A DNA stretch of 64,000 bases. Source: Acidobacteriota bacterium. Its GTDB lineage: Bacteria; Acidobacteriota; Vicinamibacteria; Vicinamibacterales; SCN-69-37. Of this stretch, positions 26,092 through 34,953 are shown in pieces (within the stretch, counting starts at the first letter, position 1; every line of letters starts with the position of its first letter). The translations under genes and the position numbers were made by a program. The notes under the pieces were generated by a model, which worked only from the letters and a program-made list of their open reading frames with translations, had not been told where the DNA came from and did no database searches. Location: contig JADJUS010000003.1 of the NCBI GenBank assembly GCA_016716905.1, positions 558,001-622,000 of the forward strand, in the 5' to 3' direction.

Positions 26092-27629
26092 CGCAGCACC
26101 GGCGCGCGCCGGTGTTTGGTCGCCTGCTCGTAGGCGTAGCCGAGGCGGATGAGTGTGGCTTCGTCCCACGCGCGGCCGAAGAAGGTGATGCCGGCCGGCA
26201 GGCGGTTCTCGCGCGTGTAGCCCATCGGCACGCTGATGGACGGGAAGCCCGTCGTCGGCGAGAACACCTGACTGTTGTCGCCGCCTGGTGTGTTGAGGTC
26301 CCCGATCAGCCGCGGCGGATAACTCCAGGTCGGATACACGTAGGCGTCGAGCTTGAGTTCATCCATGCGCGCGGTGACTGCGGCGCCGTAGGCCTTCCCG
26401 TACTCCGCTGCGGCAAGGCAGGCGGGGGAGCCGGGTTCGGCTGGCGTGCTCCGTTCGGCGGACTCAAGTCGCGCCTGAATGGACGGATGAAACTTCCGCG
26501 ATTTGATGACCTCTGCCAGGGAGCCGACAGGCGTCTTCCCGGCGTGCCGGGCGAACCACTGCGTGATGTCGTATTTGAATCCGCCACATGAACCCCCACC
26601 CTGGGGCCGCGGCACGGCCGTCAAGTCGATGGCAGCGGGATCCACAATGGTCGCGCCCGCACGCTCCATAGCTGCCAGCGCGGCCGTGAACACGGTCACC
26701 ACTTCCGGATCCACGCCGCCGCGTTCGTAGGCCTGGCGCAGCACGCCGATGCGCGCGCCCTTCAGGCCATCGGCCTTGAGCGACGCCGCATACACGGGAA
26801 TGGCGCGTCCGCGACTCTGCGCGGTGACGTTGTCATCGGGGTCTTCACCGACAATCGCCTGGAATACTGCCACCGCATCCGCCATGGTCCGCGTCATTGG
26901 CCCCGCGATATCCGCCAGCAGGTTGAGTGGCACCACTCCCGTGCGGCTCGTCAATCCCATCGTCGATCGGATGCCCACCAGCGCCTGATGTGCTGACGGA
27001 CCGCGAATGGAATTGCCCGTGTCAGACCCGAGGCCGACGGCGCCGAAACTGGCGGCCACCGCCGCAGCCGTGCCACCGCTGGACCCGGCCGTCACGCGGT
27101 CGGTCGCATACGGGTTGCGCGTGTAGCCCGGAAGAAGCGAGTTCACCGTTTCAAGCGGGCTGAACGCCCACTCCGCCATGTTGGACTTGGCGAGAACGAT
27201 GGCGCCGGCGGATTTGATGCGCGCGACGAGAAATGCGTCCCGGTCGGAGACAAAGCCCTGGAGCGCGAGCGAACCGGCTGCGCTCTGCAGCCCGATCGTT
27301 TCGAAGTTGTCTTTCACGATGGTCGGGATGCAGTGCAACGGTCCCGTCAGCCCCGTGGCCGCAAACCGTCGATCCAAATCCGCCGCTTCACGCGGTGCCG
27401 CGTCGTTGATTTGCACGATGGCATTGAGCGCAGCGCCACGTTTGTCGTGCGCCTCGATTCTGGCCAGGTAGGCCGACACCAGGGCGCTGCAGGTGAGCCG
27501 GCCCGCGCGCATCGCCGCATGAATGTCGGCGATGGTCGCTTCGGCGACATCGAAGCTCTGGGGCTGGGTCCTGGCTGCCGGCGACAGGGCAAGTACGAGT
27601 GAAAGACAGAGCAGGATCCCGACACGCAT
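26088..27629 (-). CDS. Secreted amidase (amidase signature family)
   Basis: This 513-residue protein has a signal peptide (VGILLCLSLVLALSPAARTQ) and the amidase signature domain. AKSNMAEW supplies the catalytic Lys and AGSSGGTAAAVAASFG the cis-Ser and nucleophile Ser. GSDTGNSIRGPS continues the signature. Export separates it from GatA, which is cytoplasmic, so it is likely an extracytoplasmic amide hydrolase. Substrate unknown. The gap upstream is shared with the sigma-54 promoter of the cytochrome operon. Confidence 0.9.
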   Translation of the reverse strand: MRVGILLCLSLVLALSPAARTQPQSFDVAEATIADIHAAMRAGRLTCSALVSAYLARIEAHDKRGAALNAIVQINDAAPREAADLDRRFAATGLTGPLHCIPTIVKDNFETIGLQSAAGSLALQGFVSDRDAFLVARIKSAGAIVLAKSNMAEWAFSPLETVNSLLPGYTRNPYATDRVTAGSSGGTAAAVAASFGAVGLGSDTGNSIRGPSAHQALVGIRSTMGLTSRTGVVPLNLLADIAGPMTRTMADAVAVFQAIVGEDPDDNVTAQSRGRAIPVYAASLKADGLKGARIGVLRQAYERGGVDPEVVTVFTAALAAMERAGATIVDPAAIDLTAVPRPQGGGSCGGFKYDITQWFARHAGKTPVGSLAEVIKSRKFHPSIQARLESAERSTPAEPGSPACLAAAEYGKAYGAAVTARMDELKLDAYVYPTWSYPPRLIGDLNTPGGDNSQVFSPTTGFPSISVPMGYTRENRLPAGITFFGRAWDEATLIRLGYAYEQATKHRRAPVLR

Positions 27630-27660
27630 TGGCTACCTCGCGGCCAAGTATGCGGGGGGC

Positions 27661-27747
27661 GTGGGGGAATAGTCCACGTCGCCACCGCGAGATTCCCCAC
27701 CTCGAGTACCTATTTCCGGCGTGAAACCGTGGGGCTGGCAGTGGCGA
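27661..27747. promoter_or_regulatory. Inverted repeats upstream of the sigma-54 promoter
   Basis: GTGGGGGAAT (27661) pairs with ATTCCCCAC (27692), and TCGCCAC (27679) with GTGGCGA (27741). They lie about 20-100 bases upstream of the -24 element, where an enhancer-binding protein would bind. The binding role is inference only. Confidence 0.35.
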
Positions 27748-27762
27748 GGCCTCCCAGCGGTC

Positions 27763-27778
27763 TGGCACGGCCCTTGCT
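27763..27778 (+). promoter_or_regulatory. Sigma-54 (-24/-12) promoter of the cytochrome operon
   Basis: TGGCACG at 27763-27769, four bases, then TTGCT at 27774-27778 is an exact match to the RpoN consensus TGGCACG-N4-TTGCW. It lies 38 bases before the ATG of the first gene, with AAGGAG at 27804-27809 between them. Confidence 0.85.
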
Positions 27779-27816
27779 GATTAGGACTCGCAAAACTGTT
27801 AGCAAGGAGTTCTGGA

Positions 27817-28140
27817 ATGGCAAAAGGACGCTTCGTGTGGGTGGTGATGGCGCTGGCACTGGTTTCATTCGTGGCGACGCCGCTGGCGGCATCCGGAGAT
27901 AAGGTCAAGGGCGCAAAGGTCTACCAGGACGCCAAGTGCTCGGTGTGCCACAAGATCGGCACCACGGGCGGCAAGATGGGGCCCGACATCTCAAAGGTGG
28001 GCACGACACGCAACGAGGACTGGCTGAAGAAATATCTGGCCAACCCCAAGGCGGAGAACCCGAAGAACAAGATGCCGCCAGTGAAGGCAAAGGGCGAAGA
28101 TCTCGAACACCTGATCGCGTACCTGCTGTCCCTCAAATAA
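27817..28140 (+). CDS. Monoheme cytochrome c
   Basis: This 107-residue protein has a signal peptide (VVMALALVSFVATPLAAS) and one heme site, CSVCH, at residues 41-45. The distal Met ligand is probably in NKMPPV. It is a small soluble class I cytochrome of about 80 residues after export. The start is fixed by AAGGAG eight bases upstream. It is the first gene of the operon and would act as the mobile or bound electron carrier of the Rieske/cytochrome b complex that follows 12 bases downstream. Confidence 0.93.
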   Translation: MAKGRFVWVVMALALVSFVATPLAASGDKVKGAKVYQDAKCSVCHKIGTTGGKMGPDISKVGTTRNEDWLKKYLANPKAENPKNKMPPVKAKGEDLEHLIAYLLSLK

Positions 28141-28152
28141 ACCGGACCGTCG

Positions 28153-28629
28153 ATGACGCCCAACAACAGCCTGAAGGCAAATCCGCTGGGCCAGCCCGCT
28201 GATCCGGGCCGGCGCCGTGCGATCGACTGGTTGCTTGGATCGTGGCTCGCGGGTGTGTGTGGTGCGGTGTTTTATCCCGTCATGCGCTTCCTCGTGCCGC
28301 CCGAGGTGACTGAAGCCCCGACGCTCTCTGTGAAGGCGGGGCCCGCGGCCACTCTTGCGAACAACACCGCGCGACTGGTGCCGTTTGGCCAGACGCCGGC
28401 GATTGTGGTGCGTCTGAAAACGGGGGAACTGCGGGCGTTTGCCGGGACCTGCACGCATCTCTCGTGCACCGTGCAGTACCGGCCCGACCTGGAACACATC
28501 TGGTGCGCGTGCCACAACGGCCACTACGACTTGACCGGGCGCAACATCTCCGGACCACCCCCGCGCCCCCTCGATGGCTTTGAAGCCAACGTGCAGGGCG
28601 ACGAGATCGTCATCACGCGGCGAACCTGA
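28153..28629 (+). CDS. Rieske [2Fe-2S] protein of a bc-type complex
   Basis: This 158-residue protein has an N-terminal transmembrane anchor (IDWLLGSWLAGVCGAVFYPV) and a Rieske domain. Cluster ligands are the Cys and His of CTHLSC and the Cys and His of CACHNGHY; the PPPRPL loop follows. It is shorter than mitochondrial-type Rieske proteins and resembles those of b6f/Qcr-type complexes. Its TGA overlaps the cytochrome b ATG (TGATG), so the two are translationally coupled. It moves electrons from quinol to cytochrome c. Confidence 0.95.
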   Translation: MTPNNSLKANPLGQPADPGRRRAIDWLLGSWLAGVCGAVFYPVMRFLVPPEVTEAPTLSVKAGPAATLANNTARLVPFGQTPAIVVRLKTGELRAFAGTCTHLSCTVQYRPDLEHIWCACHNGHYDLTGRNISGPPPRPLDGFEANVQGDEIVITRRT

Positions 28630-29708
28630 TGTCTCGCACACGCGCCTGGTTTGCCGAACGCCTTCCGCTTGATGCGATTCAGGCGGCGATCGATCACAAG
28701 ACCGTTCCCCAGCATCGCCACTCCTTCTGGTACTACCTGGGTGGTATGACCCTGTTCTTCTTCGGCGTGCAGGTGGCCACGGGCATCCTCCTGCTCCTGT
28801 ATTACCGGCCGAGCGCCACCGAGGCCTACGACAGCGTGCAGTTCATCATGACGCGCGTGCCGTTCGGGTGGCTCATCCGCTCGATCCATTCGTGGTCGGC
28901 CAACCTCATGGTGGGCGCCGCGTTTATCCACTTGTTCAGCGTGTTGTATCTCAAGGCCTACCGGAAGCCGCGCGAGCTCACATGGATCTCGGGGATGCTC
29001 CTGCTCTTCATCACGATGGGGTTCGGCTTCACGGGGTATCTGCTGCCGTGGAACGAACTCGCGTTTTTCGCCACACGGGTGGGCACCGACATCCCGGGCG
29101 CCATTCCCGTGGTGGGTGAAGCCATCGTCACGTTCCTGCGCGGCGGACCGGAGGTGTCGGGGGCAACGCTGACGCGTTTTTATGGCATTCACGTCGCCGT
29201 GCTGCCGGCGATCACCACCGTGCTGCTCGGGCTGCATCTGGTGCTGGTGCAGTACCACGGGATGAGCGTGCCGCCGTCGGTGGAAGAACAGGCGGCTCGG
29301 TCGGGACGGCCGGTGCCGACGATGCCGTTTGTGCCGCATTTTGCGTTGCGCGATCTGTTTGGGTGGGTCGTGGCGCTGGCGTTGCTGGCAGGCCTTTCGG
29401 CGTACCTGCCCTGGGAACTGGGCGTCAAGGCAGACCTATTCGCGCCGGCGCCCGCAGGCATCAAGCCTGAGTGGTTCTTCCTGTGGACGTTCCAGGCGCT
29501 CAAGGTGATGCCGGGACACGTGCTTGGCATTGAAGGGGAGCTGGTCGCCATCGGCGCACTCACGCTTGGGGCCATCGGCATCATCGTGCTGCCGTTCCTG
29601 GACCCGAACACGGCCCGCTCACGCCGCATCGTGGCGTGGCTCGCCACGTTGGCCGCGTTGTTCATGGTGGTGATGACCGTGTGGTCACTGATGGGAGGCG
29701 GAGAGTGA
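28629..29708 (+). CDS. Cytochrome b of a Rieske/cytochrome b complex
   Basis: This 359-residue membrane protein holds both the N-terminal four-helix heme domain and the C-terminal helices in one chain. It has heme-ligand His residues in helices B and D (SIHSWSANLM and AFIHLFSVLYL region; GIHVAVLP; GLHLVLVQYHG). The Qo-site segment PEWFF (IKPEWFFLWTFQALK) is clear. Fusion of the b6-like and subunit-IV-like parts is the common bc1 form, but the length is nearer b6f plus subunit IV. It sits between the Rieske and the multiheme gene with overlaps on both sides. Confidence 0.94.
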   Translation: MSRTRAWFAERLPLDAIQAAIDHKTVPQHRHSFWYYLGGMTLFFFGVQVATGILLLLYYRPSATEAYDSVQFIMTRVPFGWLIRSIHSWSANLMVGAAFIHLFSVLYLKAYRKPRELTWISGMLLLFITMGFGFTGYLLPWNELAFFATRVGTDIPGAIPVVGEAIVTFLRGGPEVSGATLTRFYGIHVAVLPAITTVLLGLHLVLVQYHGMSVPPSVEEQAARSGRPVPTMPFVPHFALRDLFGWVVALALLAGLSAYLPWELGVKADLFAPAPAGIKPEWFFLWTFQALKVMPGHVLGIEGELVAIGALTLGAIGIIVLPFLDPNTARSRRIVAWLATLAALFMVVMTVWSLMGGGE

Positions 29709-30959
29709 CGAACCAGACACGCCGCGTGTTGCTGGCGGCGCCTGCCGTGTGGCTCTGCGCCACGCTGCTGGTGGCCAGCCAGAACTCCGCCGCACCCGCA
29801 TCCACACCCCAGCCGCAGGCACCGGCCGCGGCGCCGGCTGCAGTGCCGGCCGCCTCTCCGGTGACCGTGCCGGCGAATCCGGATGAAGCGTACAAGGACG
29901 ATGTGCACCAGCAGGCGGGCGTGACGTGCGCGTCCTGTCACGGCACGGGCGCGCCGGGGCCCATCGACCGCACCAAGATCGCATCGCTGTGCGCGTCATG
30001 CCACAGCGACCCCACCTACATGCGCAAGTTCCGGCCGCAGGTGCGCACTGACCAGCACGCGCAGTATGTGACGAGCGTGCATGGCATGCAGATGGTCAAG
30101 GGCGAGACGCGCGTGGCGACGTGCAGTGATTGCCACAACGCGCATGGTGTGCGTCCGGTGAAGGATGCGCGGTCGCCGGTGGCGCCGGTGAACGTGGCGC
30201 AGACCTGCGCCAAGTGCCACGCCGACGCGAATCGGATGACGCCGTTTAATCGCGACCCAGCGGTACGACGACTGGTCGCACAGTGTGCATGCGGCGGCCT
30301 TGTTGCAGCGGGGCGATACGTCGGCTCCCACGTGCAGCACGTGCCATGGCAGCCACGGCGCCACGCCTCCGGGCATCGACTCGGTGGCCAACATCTGTTC
30401 GACGTGCCATGTGCGCGAAGCCGAGCTGTATCAATCCAGCACGAAGCGCGTGGCGTTTGAAGCGGCTGAGCAGCCGGCGTGCCTGACCTGCCACAACAAT
30501 CACAAGATCGTGCATCCGCAGGATTCGTGGATCGATCTCAAGGAGCCGGCGTTGTGTGCGACATGCCATTCCGAAGACATGGCAGGCGCGGCACTGATTC
30601 GCACGGTGCGCTCAGGCTTTGACACGTTGACCACCAAGTTCGACGCGGCGAAGGCGCAGCTCGACCGGGCGGAAGCTGCCGGGATGCTCGTGGACGAAGG
30701 GATGTCGGCGTTGCGCGAGGCCACCGAACAACGGGTGCGCCTGCGTGTGGCCGTCCACGCGTTCGCCGAAGCGCCGTTCAAGGAATCACTGGACCTCGGA
30801 GTGGCCGCGGCCGACCGGGCTCAGCATGCGGCCGATGCCGCCATGAAGGAACTCAACACCCGCCGCCGGGGACTGGCGCTCGCGACGCTGGTCATTCTCG
30901 GCTTTCTCCTCACATTGGCGGTGAAAATCCGTCACCTTCCACCCCCAGCGTCAACCTGA
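29705..30959 (+). CDS. Membrane-anchored octaheme cytochrome c, frameshifted
   Basis: GTG at 29705 overlaps the cytochrome b stop. The reading is a signal/anchor, a Pro/Ala linker, then eight heme sites: CASCH, CASCH, CSDCH, CAKCH, CSTCH, CSTCH, CLTCH and CATCH. A C-terminal helix follows (LATLVILGFLLTLAV). The first four sites are in one frame and the last four in another. Removing one C from the CCC at 30256-30258 joins them as NRDQRYDDWSHSVH. The span is one base over a multiple of three. With the cytochrome b and Rieske proteins it would pass quinol electrons to a periplasmic acceptor. Confidence 0.9.
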
Positions 30960-31030
30960 GGCGCCGCCTCAGGGATTGACGTCCCGCACAATCCGCGATC
31001 ACGGGCGCGGGTGCCTCTTTCGAGGCACCC
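30955..31030 (+). terminator. Two hairpins after the octaheme cytochrome gene
   Basis: CCTGAGGCG-C-CGCCTCAGG (30955-30973) contains the stop codon. GGGTGCCTC-TTTC-GAGGCACCC (31009-31030) follows. Both are strong stems without a T-run, so termination is plausible but unproven. Confidence 0.35.
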
Positions 31031-31057
31031 GACGTCCGCGAACCTTTCAGCGCATTT

Positions 31058-31170
31058 CGTAGCGCGCGCTGGGTCTCAAGCGCGCGGTGTTCCGCGGCCT
31101 TGAGGACCAGGCCGCGCTACGTTCGGAAAGGCCATCCGTACGTAGCTCGGGCTGTTCCTCAAGCCCGAGG
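31058..31170. repeat. Cluster of three REP-like hairpins
   Basis: Forward unit: CGTAG at 31058, stem GCGCGC, loop TGGGTCTCAA. Reverse unit: stem GCGGCC/GGCCGC, ending CTACG at 31121. A third forward unit starts CGTAG at 31141 with stem CTCGGGC/GCCCGAG and loop TGTTCCTCAA. A partial foot (CTAC at 31180) follows and gives the stop codon of the next gene. Confidence 0.85.
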
Positions 31171-31179
31171 CTTACCCGG

Positions 31180-32060
31180 CTACTTGACCCACTGTGCGCG
31201 CAGGAATTTTGCGCCCCGAGTAGCGGCCGGCACCACGGATTTCGCGGGTGGACCGTCGGGCCGTGAATACGTCACCAGGTACTGCGAGGTGATGGCGGAG
31301 GCCACGGTCTTGGTCATCATCTCGAGGGCCGAGGACAGCTGCGCGGTGAGCCGAACGCCTCCGGTGCCTTCGGTGACGATGTCGAGCAGGGTGTCGCGGT
31401 CGGGGGCGACGGTGCCTGATGTGCTTGCGACGGAGATCGCCCACAGCGATGCCCTGACATCTGCACTTCATCCGCCACCTTCTGCGGGTGCACGCGACTG
31501 GATTCTCCTGAGCCGCGATCGATCGTGAGGATGACGCGGCGTGGTCCCGGCCGCTTCTTGATGTCTTTCGCCGCGTCGAGCAGCGTCTCGAGCATCACGG
31601 CATTGATGCGTTGATTCGGCACGATGCGCGTGATGGTTTTCGCCAGGTCTTCAGGCTTGCTGGTGAAGCTGCGCAGCAACACACCGGCGCCGGCGAATTC
31701 GTAGATGGAAACTTCCGTGGCGGGCACCGCGGCCTGGACTGTTTGCACGAACGTGGAGAGCGAGGTCCGGATATCGCGCGTGGGTTCAATCTGGCCTGGT
31801 GCGGACTTTGTGGTGTCTACCAGGATGGTGATGCTCATCGGCGCCGTGGTCAGTTCCGCGCCGGTAACGTCTCGCTTCACGCCATCCTCGTAGACCAGGA
31901 AGTCCTTGGCGGTCAGATCTCGCAGCGGGTTGTTGTCTTTGTCGAGCACGGTCACAAGCAGGCCCCGCTCGACCTGGACGCCCGGCGACAAGCCCCCCGT
32001 CGACTGGGTGGCTCCAGACAGCACGATAGCGGTTCCGACGACGACGGCGACGAATTTCAT
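31180..32060 (-). CDS. Secreted VWFA-domain protein, frameshifted
   Basis: Two frames give about 293 residues: a signal peptide (MKFVAVVVGTAIVLSGATQ), a short beta domain (VTVLDKDNNPLRDLTAKDFLVYEDG) of the Acidobacteria VWFA-related kind, then a VWA fold with the metal-site start TILVDTTKS. The frame breaks at the CCC at 31453-31455. Adding one base restores SLWAISVASTSGTVAPDRDTLL and a normal end at FLRAQWVK. The span is one base under a multiple of three. Family members are secreted or periplasmic, with unknown ligands. The stop TAG belongs to a REP-like GTAG foot. Confidence 0.82.
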
Positions 32061-32179
32061 CGGCGACTCCCTCTGCAGTTGGCTGGCGGGAGTTGTGACG
32101 GGCGCTGGGTCGATCTGGTCTTTCGACGGGATTGATCTGTCCGGAAACGGGGCAGAAGCCCAGGCCCTTCCGGCCTGAG

Positions 32180-33337
32180 CTAGACGCAGCCGGTGTTCAT
32201 CGGCATGATCACGCCGAGCTGGTATTGGCCAATCTGTGGCATGTCGGGTGGCGGCGATGCGATCGGGGCGCCGGTCGCGAGAAGGTTCTGCAGGTTACCT
32301 GGGCGGATGAAGACGCTTGAGTCGTCCATCGGGAGCGTGGCCACACTGGCGCAGAACGCCTCGAACGTGCCGGCACGCTTGAGATACGGCTCCACGCTGG
32401 AGACGTAGAACGCGCCCACCGTGGCGCCGCGGCTCCGGACGTACGCGCCGATCGCGCGAATCGCCGTCGGTCCGCCGAAGTTGCCAACCACCGGGACAAT
32501 CAGGTTCTTTGACTCCATGTCCTTGATGAAGGCGAATTTGTCTTCGGTGCCCAGGTAGGTCAACGGTTCTCCGTTCGCACCGGTCTGCATCATCAGGTCG
32601 GCGTACGTCGCGGCGTTCCTGCCGCCGACTGATGTGAGGTCGAGGTTGGCCGAGTAGTTCATCGCCAGGCCGTACCAGTAGAAGGCGCGGTACACGCGGG
32701 CCACGCCGTCAAGGTCAACCTGCGTCATCGGGAAGGCATGCGCCTTCGTCAGATGCCCCTGGATGGCCTGAAGGTTCGTGGTGTACGCGGCCTCGTCTGC
32801 GGTGGGCACGGTGCCATAGGCCGCCATCAGATCGACAATGGACGAGGACTTCGAGAGCCCAGCCGGGCGCGGCTTGTTGAACAGCCGCGAAATGAATTCG
32901 GCGCGGTCTGCGGACATCTCGAAGAGCGCCTTGTACATCAGATGCAGGTGCAGATTTTCGCGGCGGATGTCTGTGATGAAGGCGAGGCGCGCCTTCATCG
33001 CGACCAGGTATGTGAAGTTCTGCTCGGGTCCCACGCCCAGATACACGCCGCCCAACTTCACTTTCGCGACGAAGTCGGGCACCAGGCGCGCGAACACCAT
33101 CTCGTTCGACAGCAGGTTGTCGGATCGAAACGTCCCGTCCGGCTCGGACAGGTCCACGGTCAATTTCCAGAACTCCTGATCGCTCAGGCGCGCCGGCAGA
33201 TCGGCGGAGTCGGCCGGACGACGCCCGGCAAGCCCCCCGGCACCCATCGAAGTGTAGAGCGACGTGACGAGGAGGAACGCCGCGAGGGCGGCCAACCGTG
33301 GGAGGCGAATCAACTGCATGGCGCCATTGTGCGTCAT
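32180..33337 (-). CDS. Conserved exported protein of unknown function
   Basis: This 385-residue protein has an N-terminal hydrophobic helix (LAALAAFLLVTSLYTSM). FWKLTVDLSEPDGTFRSDNLLSNE, GVYLGVGPEQNFTY and FITDIRRENLHLHLMYKALFE are strongly patterned, and the last two recall the start of a methyltransferase-like fold with a nucleotide or cofactor pocket. I have seen this family in Acidobacteria and other soil bacteria but cannot name it with certainty. It is divergent from the CotH-like gene with a 27-base gap, so they share a control region. Confidence 0.65.
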   Translation of the reverse strand: MTHNGAMQLIRLPRLAALAAFLLVTSLYTSMGAGGLAGRRPADSADLPARLSDQEFWKLTVDLSEPDGTFRSDNLLSNEMVFARLVPDFVAKVKLGGVYLGVGPEQNFTYLVAMKARLAFITDIRRENLHLHLMYKALFEMSADRAEFISRLFNKPRPAGLSKSSSIVDLMAAYGTVPTADEAAYTTNLQAIQGHLTKAHAFPMTQVDLDGVARVYRAFYWYGLAMNYSANLDLTSVGGRNAATYADLMMQTGANGEPLTYLGTEDKFAFIKDMESKNLIVPVVGNFGGPTAIRAIGAYVRSRGATVGAFYVSSVEPYLKRAGTFEAFCASVATLPMDDSSVFIRPGNLQNLLATGAPIASPPPDMPQIGQYQLGVIMPMNTGCV

Positions 33338-33364
33338 CGAGGGGGATTGGTTCTAGACTACGGC

Positions 33365-34695
33365 ATGCCCGCTCGGTCCTGGCGTCCCGGTCTCCGTGCG
33401 GCGGTGCTCCTGATCGCCGCGACGCTCGTGGCATCGGGGCTGTGGGGGCAACGCAGCGTTTCCCTGGCGATCAGATTTTCGTCACCACGGCGCTTCACAA
33501 GATGCACATCACGATTGCGCCATCCGAGTGGGCCGTGCTCCAGACGAGTACCGCGCGCGGCGGCACGGCCAGCGGCACGCTGGGGGGATCCCAGTATCGC
33601 GACGACAAGGGCCGGCTCATCCATGTGGGGAGCGGGTTCGGTGGGTACTTTCCCTGGGCGCGGGCGGACGTCAACGTTGTTCCTGCCGGCGCCGGCGATG
33701 ACGAATCCGCCGGGACCGCGCTCCAGTTCAAAGACGCTGGTATCCGCTACAAGGGCAACTCGAGCTTCACGTCCTCGTCAGCCGCGGTGCCGCTCCACGC
33801 CAACTTCAAGCTGAAGTTCGACGTGTTTGGCGCGAACGGAAAGTGGGACGGCGAGAAGACGTTCAACCTCCATCCTGGCGTCATCGACACGTCGAAGATG
33901 CGCGAGGCGATCGCTTACTCGGTGTTTCGGGCCGCCGGCGTTCCCGCGCCCCGGACCACGTATGCGGAAGTGACTTTCACGGTGCCTGGAGTGATTGCGA
34001 CCTCGTCGGCGGGGTTGTTCACCATCATCGAGGACGTGAACAAGACTTTTCTTGAGCGCGTGCTGCCGCCGGGAACCGGACTCCTGATGAAACCGGAAGG
34101 CCTGCGGGGCGGTGTCCGGAGCCTGGGCGATGTGTGGAGCCAATACGCGCCGATTCTGCGGCCGGATCGGGACGCGACGCTCCACGAGCAGCAGCGCGTC
34201 ATGGAGTTTTCGAAACTGGTCTCGCAGACCGACGTCGCGCTCTTCCGATCGCGCATCGGGGACTATCTCGATGTTGAAACGTTCCTGCGCTTCATCGCGG
34301 TCAACGCGTTCCTGGTGAACTGGGACGGTTATCTGCGCGGTGGCCACAATTTCTATCTGTATCTGGATCCCGCCGACGACAAGTTCCGGTTCCTCCCGTG
34401 GGATCTGGATTTGTCGCTGGGCGGCCGCATGGGGCGGGGCGCAGAGACGTCCGACATCATGGCGCCCGCGGGCACCGACCAGCCGCTGATCTACTGGCTG
34501 CTTGATGATCCGGCGGTCGCCGCTCGCTACAAGGCGATCGTGCGCGAACTTGGTGGCACGGCCTTCGACGCGGCGAATCTCACGAAACTCATTGACTCGC
34601 TCGAGGCCGTGGGCTCCGGCCGCGGTCCATCGCCGCGCGCCTTCCTCGACACCCGCGCCGCCTACGTGCGCGGCCTGATCGCCGGCTGGAAGTAG
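33365..34695 (+). CDS. CotH-like kinase-fold secreted protein, frameshifted at signal peptide
   Basis: The ATG at 33365 opens a signal peptide (LRAAVLLIAATLVASGLWG). The CotH domain follows in another frame from QRFPGDQIF. Adding one G to the GGGGG run at 33444-33448 joins them, and the span is one base under a multiple of three. The CotH signatures are GLFTIIEDVNKTFLE and FRFLPWDLDLSLGG, the latter with the metal-binding Asp pair. CotH proteins of spore coats are protein kinases; homologues in non-sporing bacteria are exported, with unknown targets. About 443 residues in total. Confidence 0.85.
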
Positions 34696-34697
34696 GG

Positions 34698-34745
34698 GTG
34701 TTACCCATGTGCCCGGAATGGAGTGTTACCTATGTGGCCGGAATG
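34698..34745. repeat. Two 23-bp direct repeats resembling insertion-sequence ends
   Basis: GTGTTACCCATGTGCCCGGA (continuing ATG) at 34698-34720 and a copy with two changes at 34723-34745. Repeated short sequences of this kind occur at the ends of IS21- and IS481-like elements. No transposase gene is present, so this is a remnant at best. Confidence 0.5.
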
Positions 34746-34746
34746 A

Positions 34747-34847
34747 CAGCCTTCGCCCAGCGGTCGTTGGCAAGCCAGCCGAAGCTGCGAGCGTCCGCCT
34801 TCGCCAAGGCTACGGCGGGACAAGTAGCGAGCGTTTAGCGAAGGCTG
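34747..34847. repeat. 100-bp imperfect palindrome abutting tRNA-Glu
   Basis: The outer arms CAGCCTTCGC (34747-34756) and GCGAAGGCTG (34838-34847) are perfect complements. Near the right half is an inner palindrome around GCCTTCGCCAAGGCTACGGC (34798-34817). The right arm runs into the tRNA-Glu CCA end. Confidence 0.7.
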
Positions 34848-34921
34848 GCGTCCCCACCGGGATTCGAACCCGGGTCTTGGCCTTGAAAGGGCCACGTCCT
34901 AGGCCTCTGGACGATGGGGAC
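34846..34921 (-). tRNA. tRNA-Glu (UUC)
   Basis: This 76-base tRNA has an encoded CCA. The acceptor GTCCCC pairs with GGGGAC. The anticodon stem-loop GGCCCTTTCAAGGCC has anticodon TTC. The T-arm GGGTTCGAATCCC is standard. Confidence 0.95.
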
Positions 34922-34953
34922 CCAAGAGGCAGGTCTAACCGAACTACTTTACC

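Noticed and set aside
24910..26169. A long minus-strand frame extending the EamA transporter
   Set aside because: It lies opposite the porin gene, which has a signal peptide and normal length; the transporter starts at 24909.
34698..34921. A prophage or genomic island at tRNA-Glu
   Set aside because: No integrase, phage gene or second att copy is present; only repeat debris is seen.
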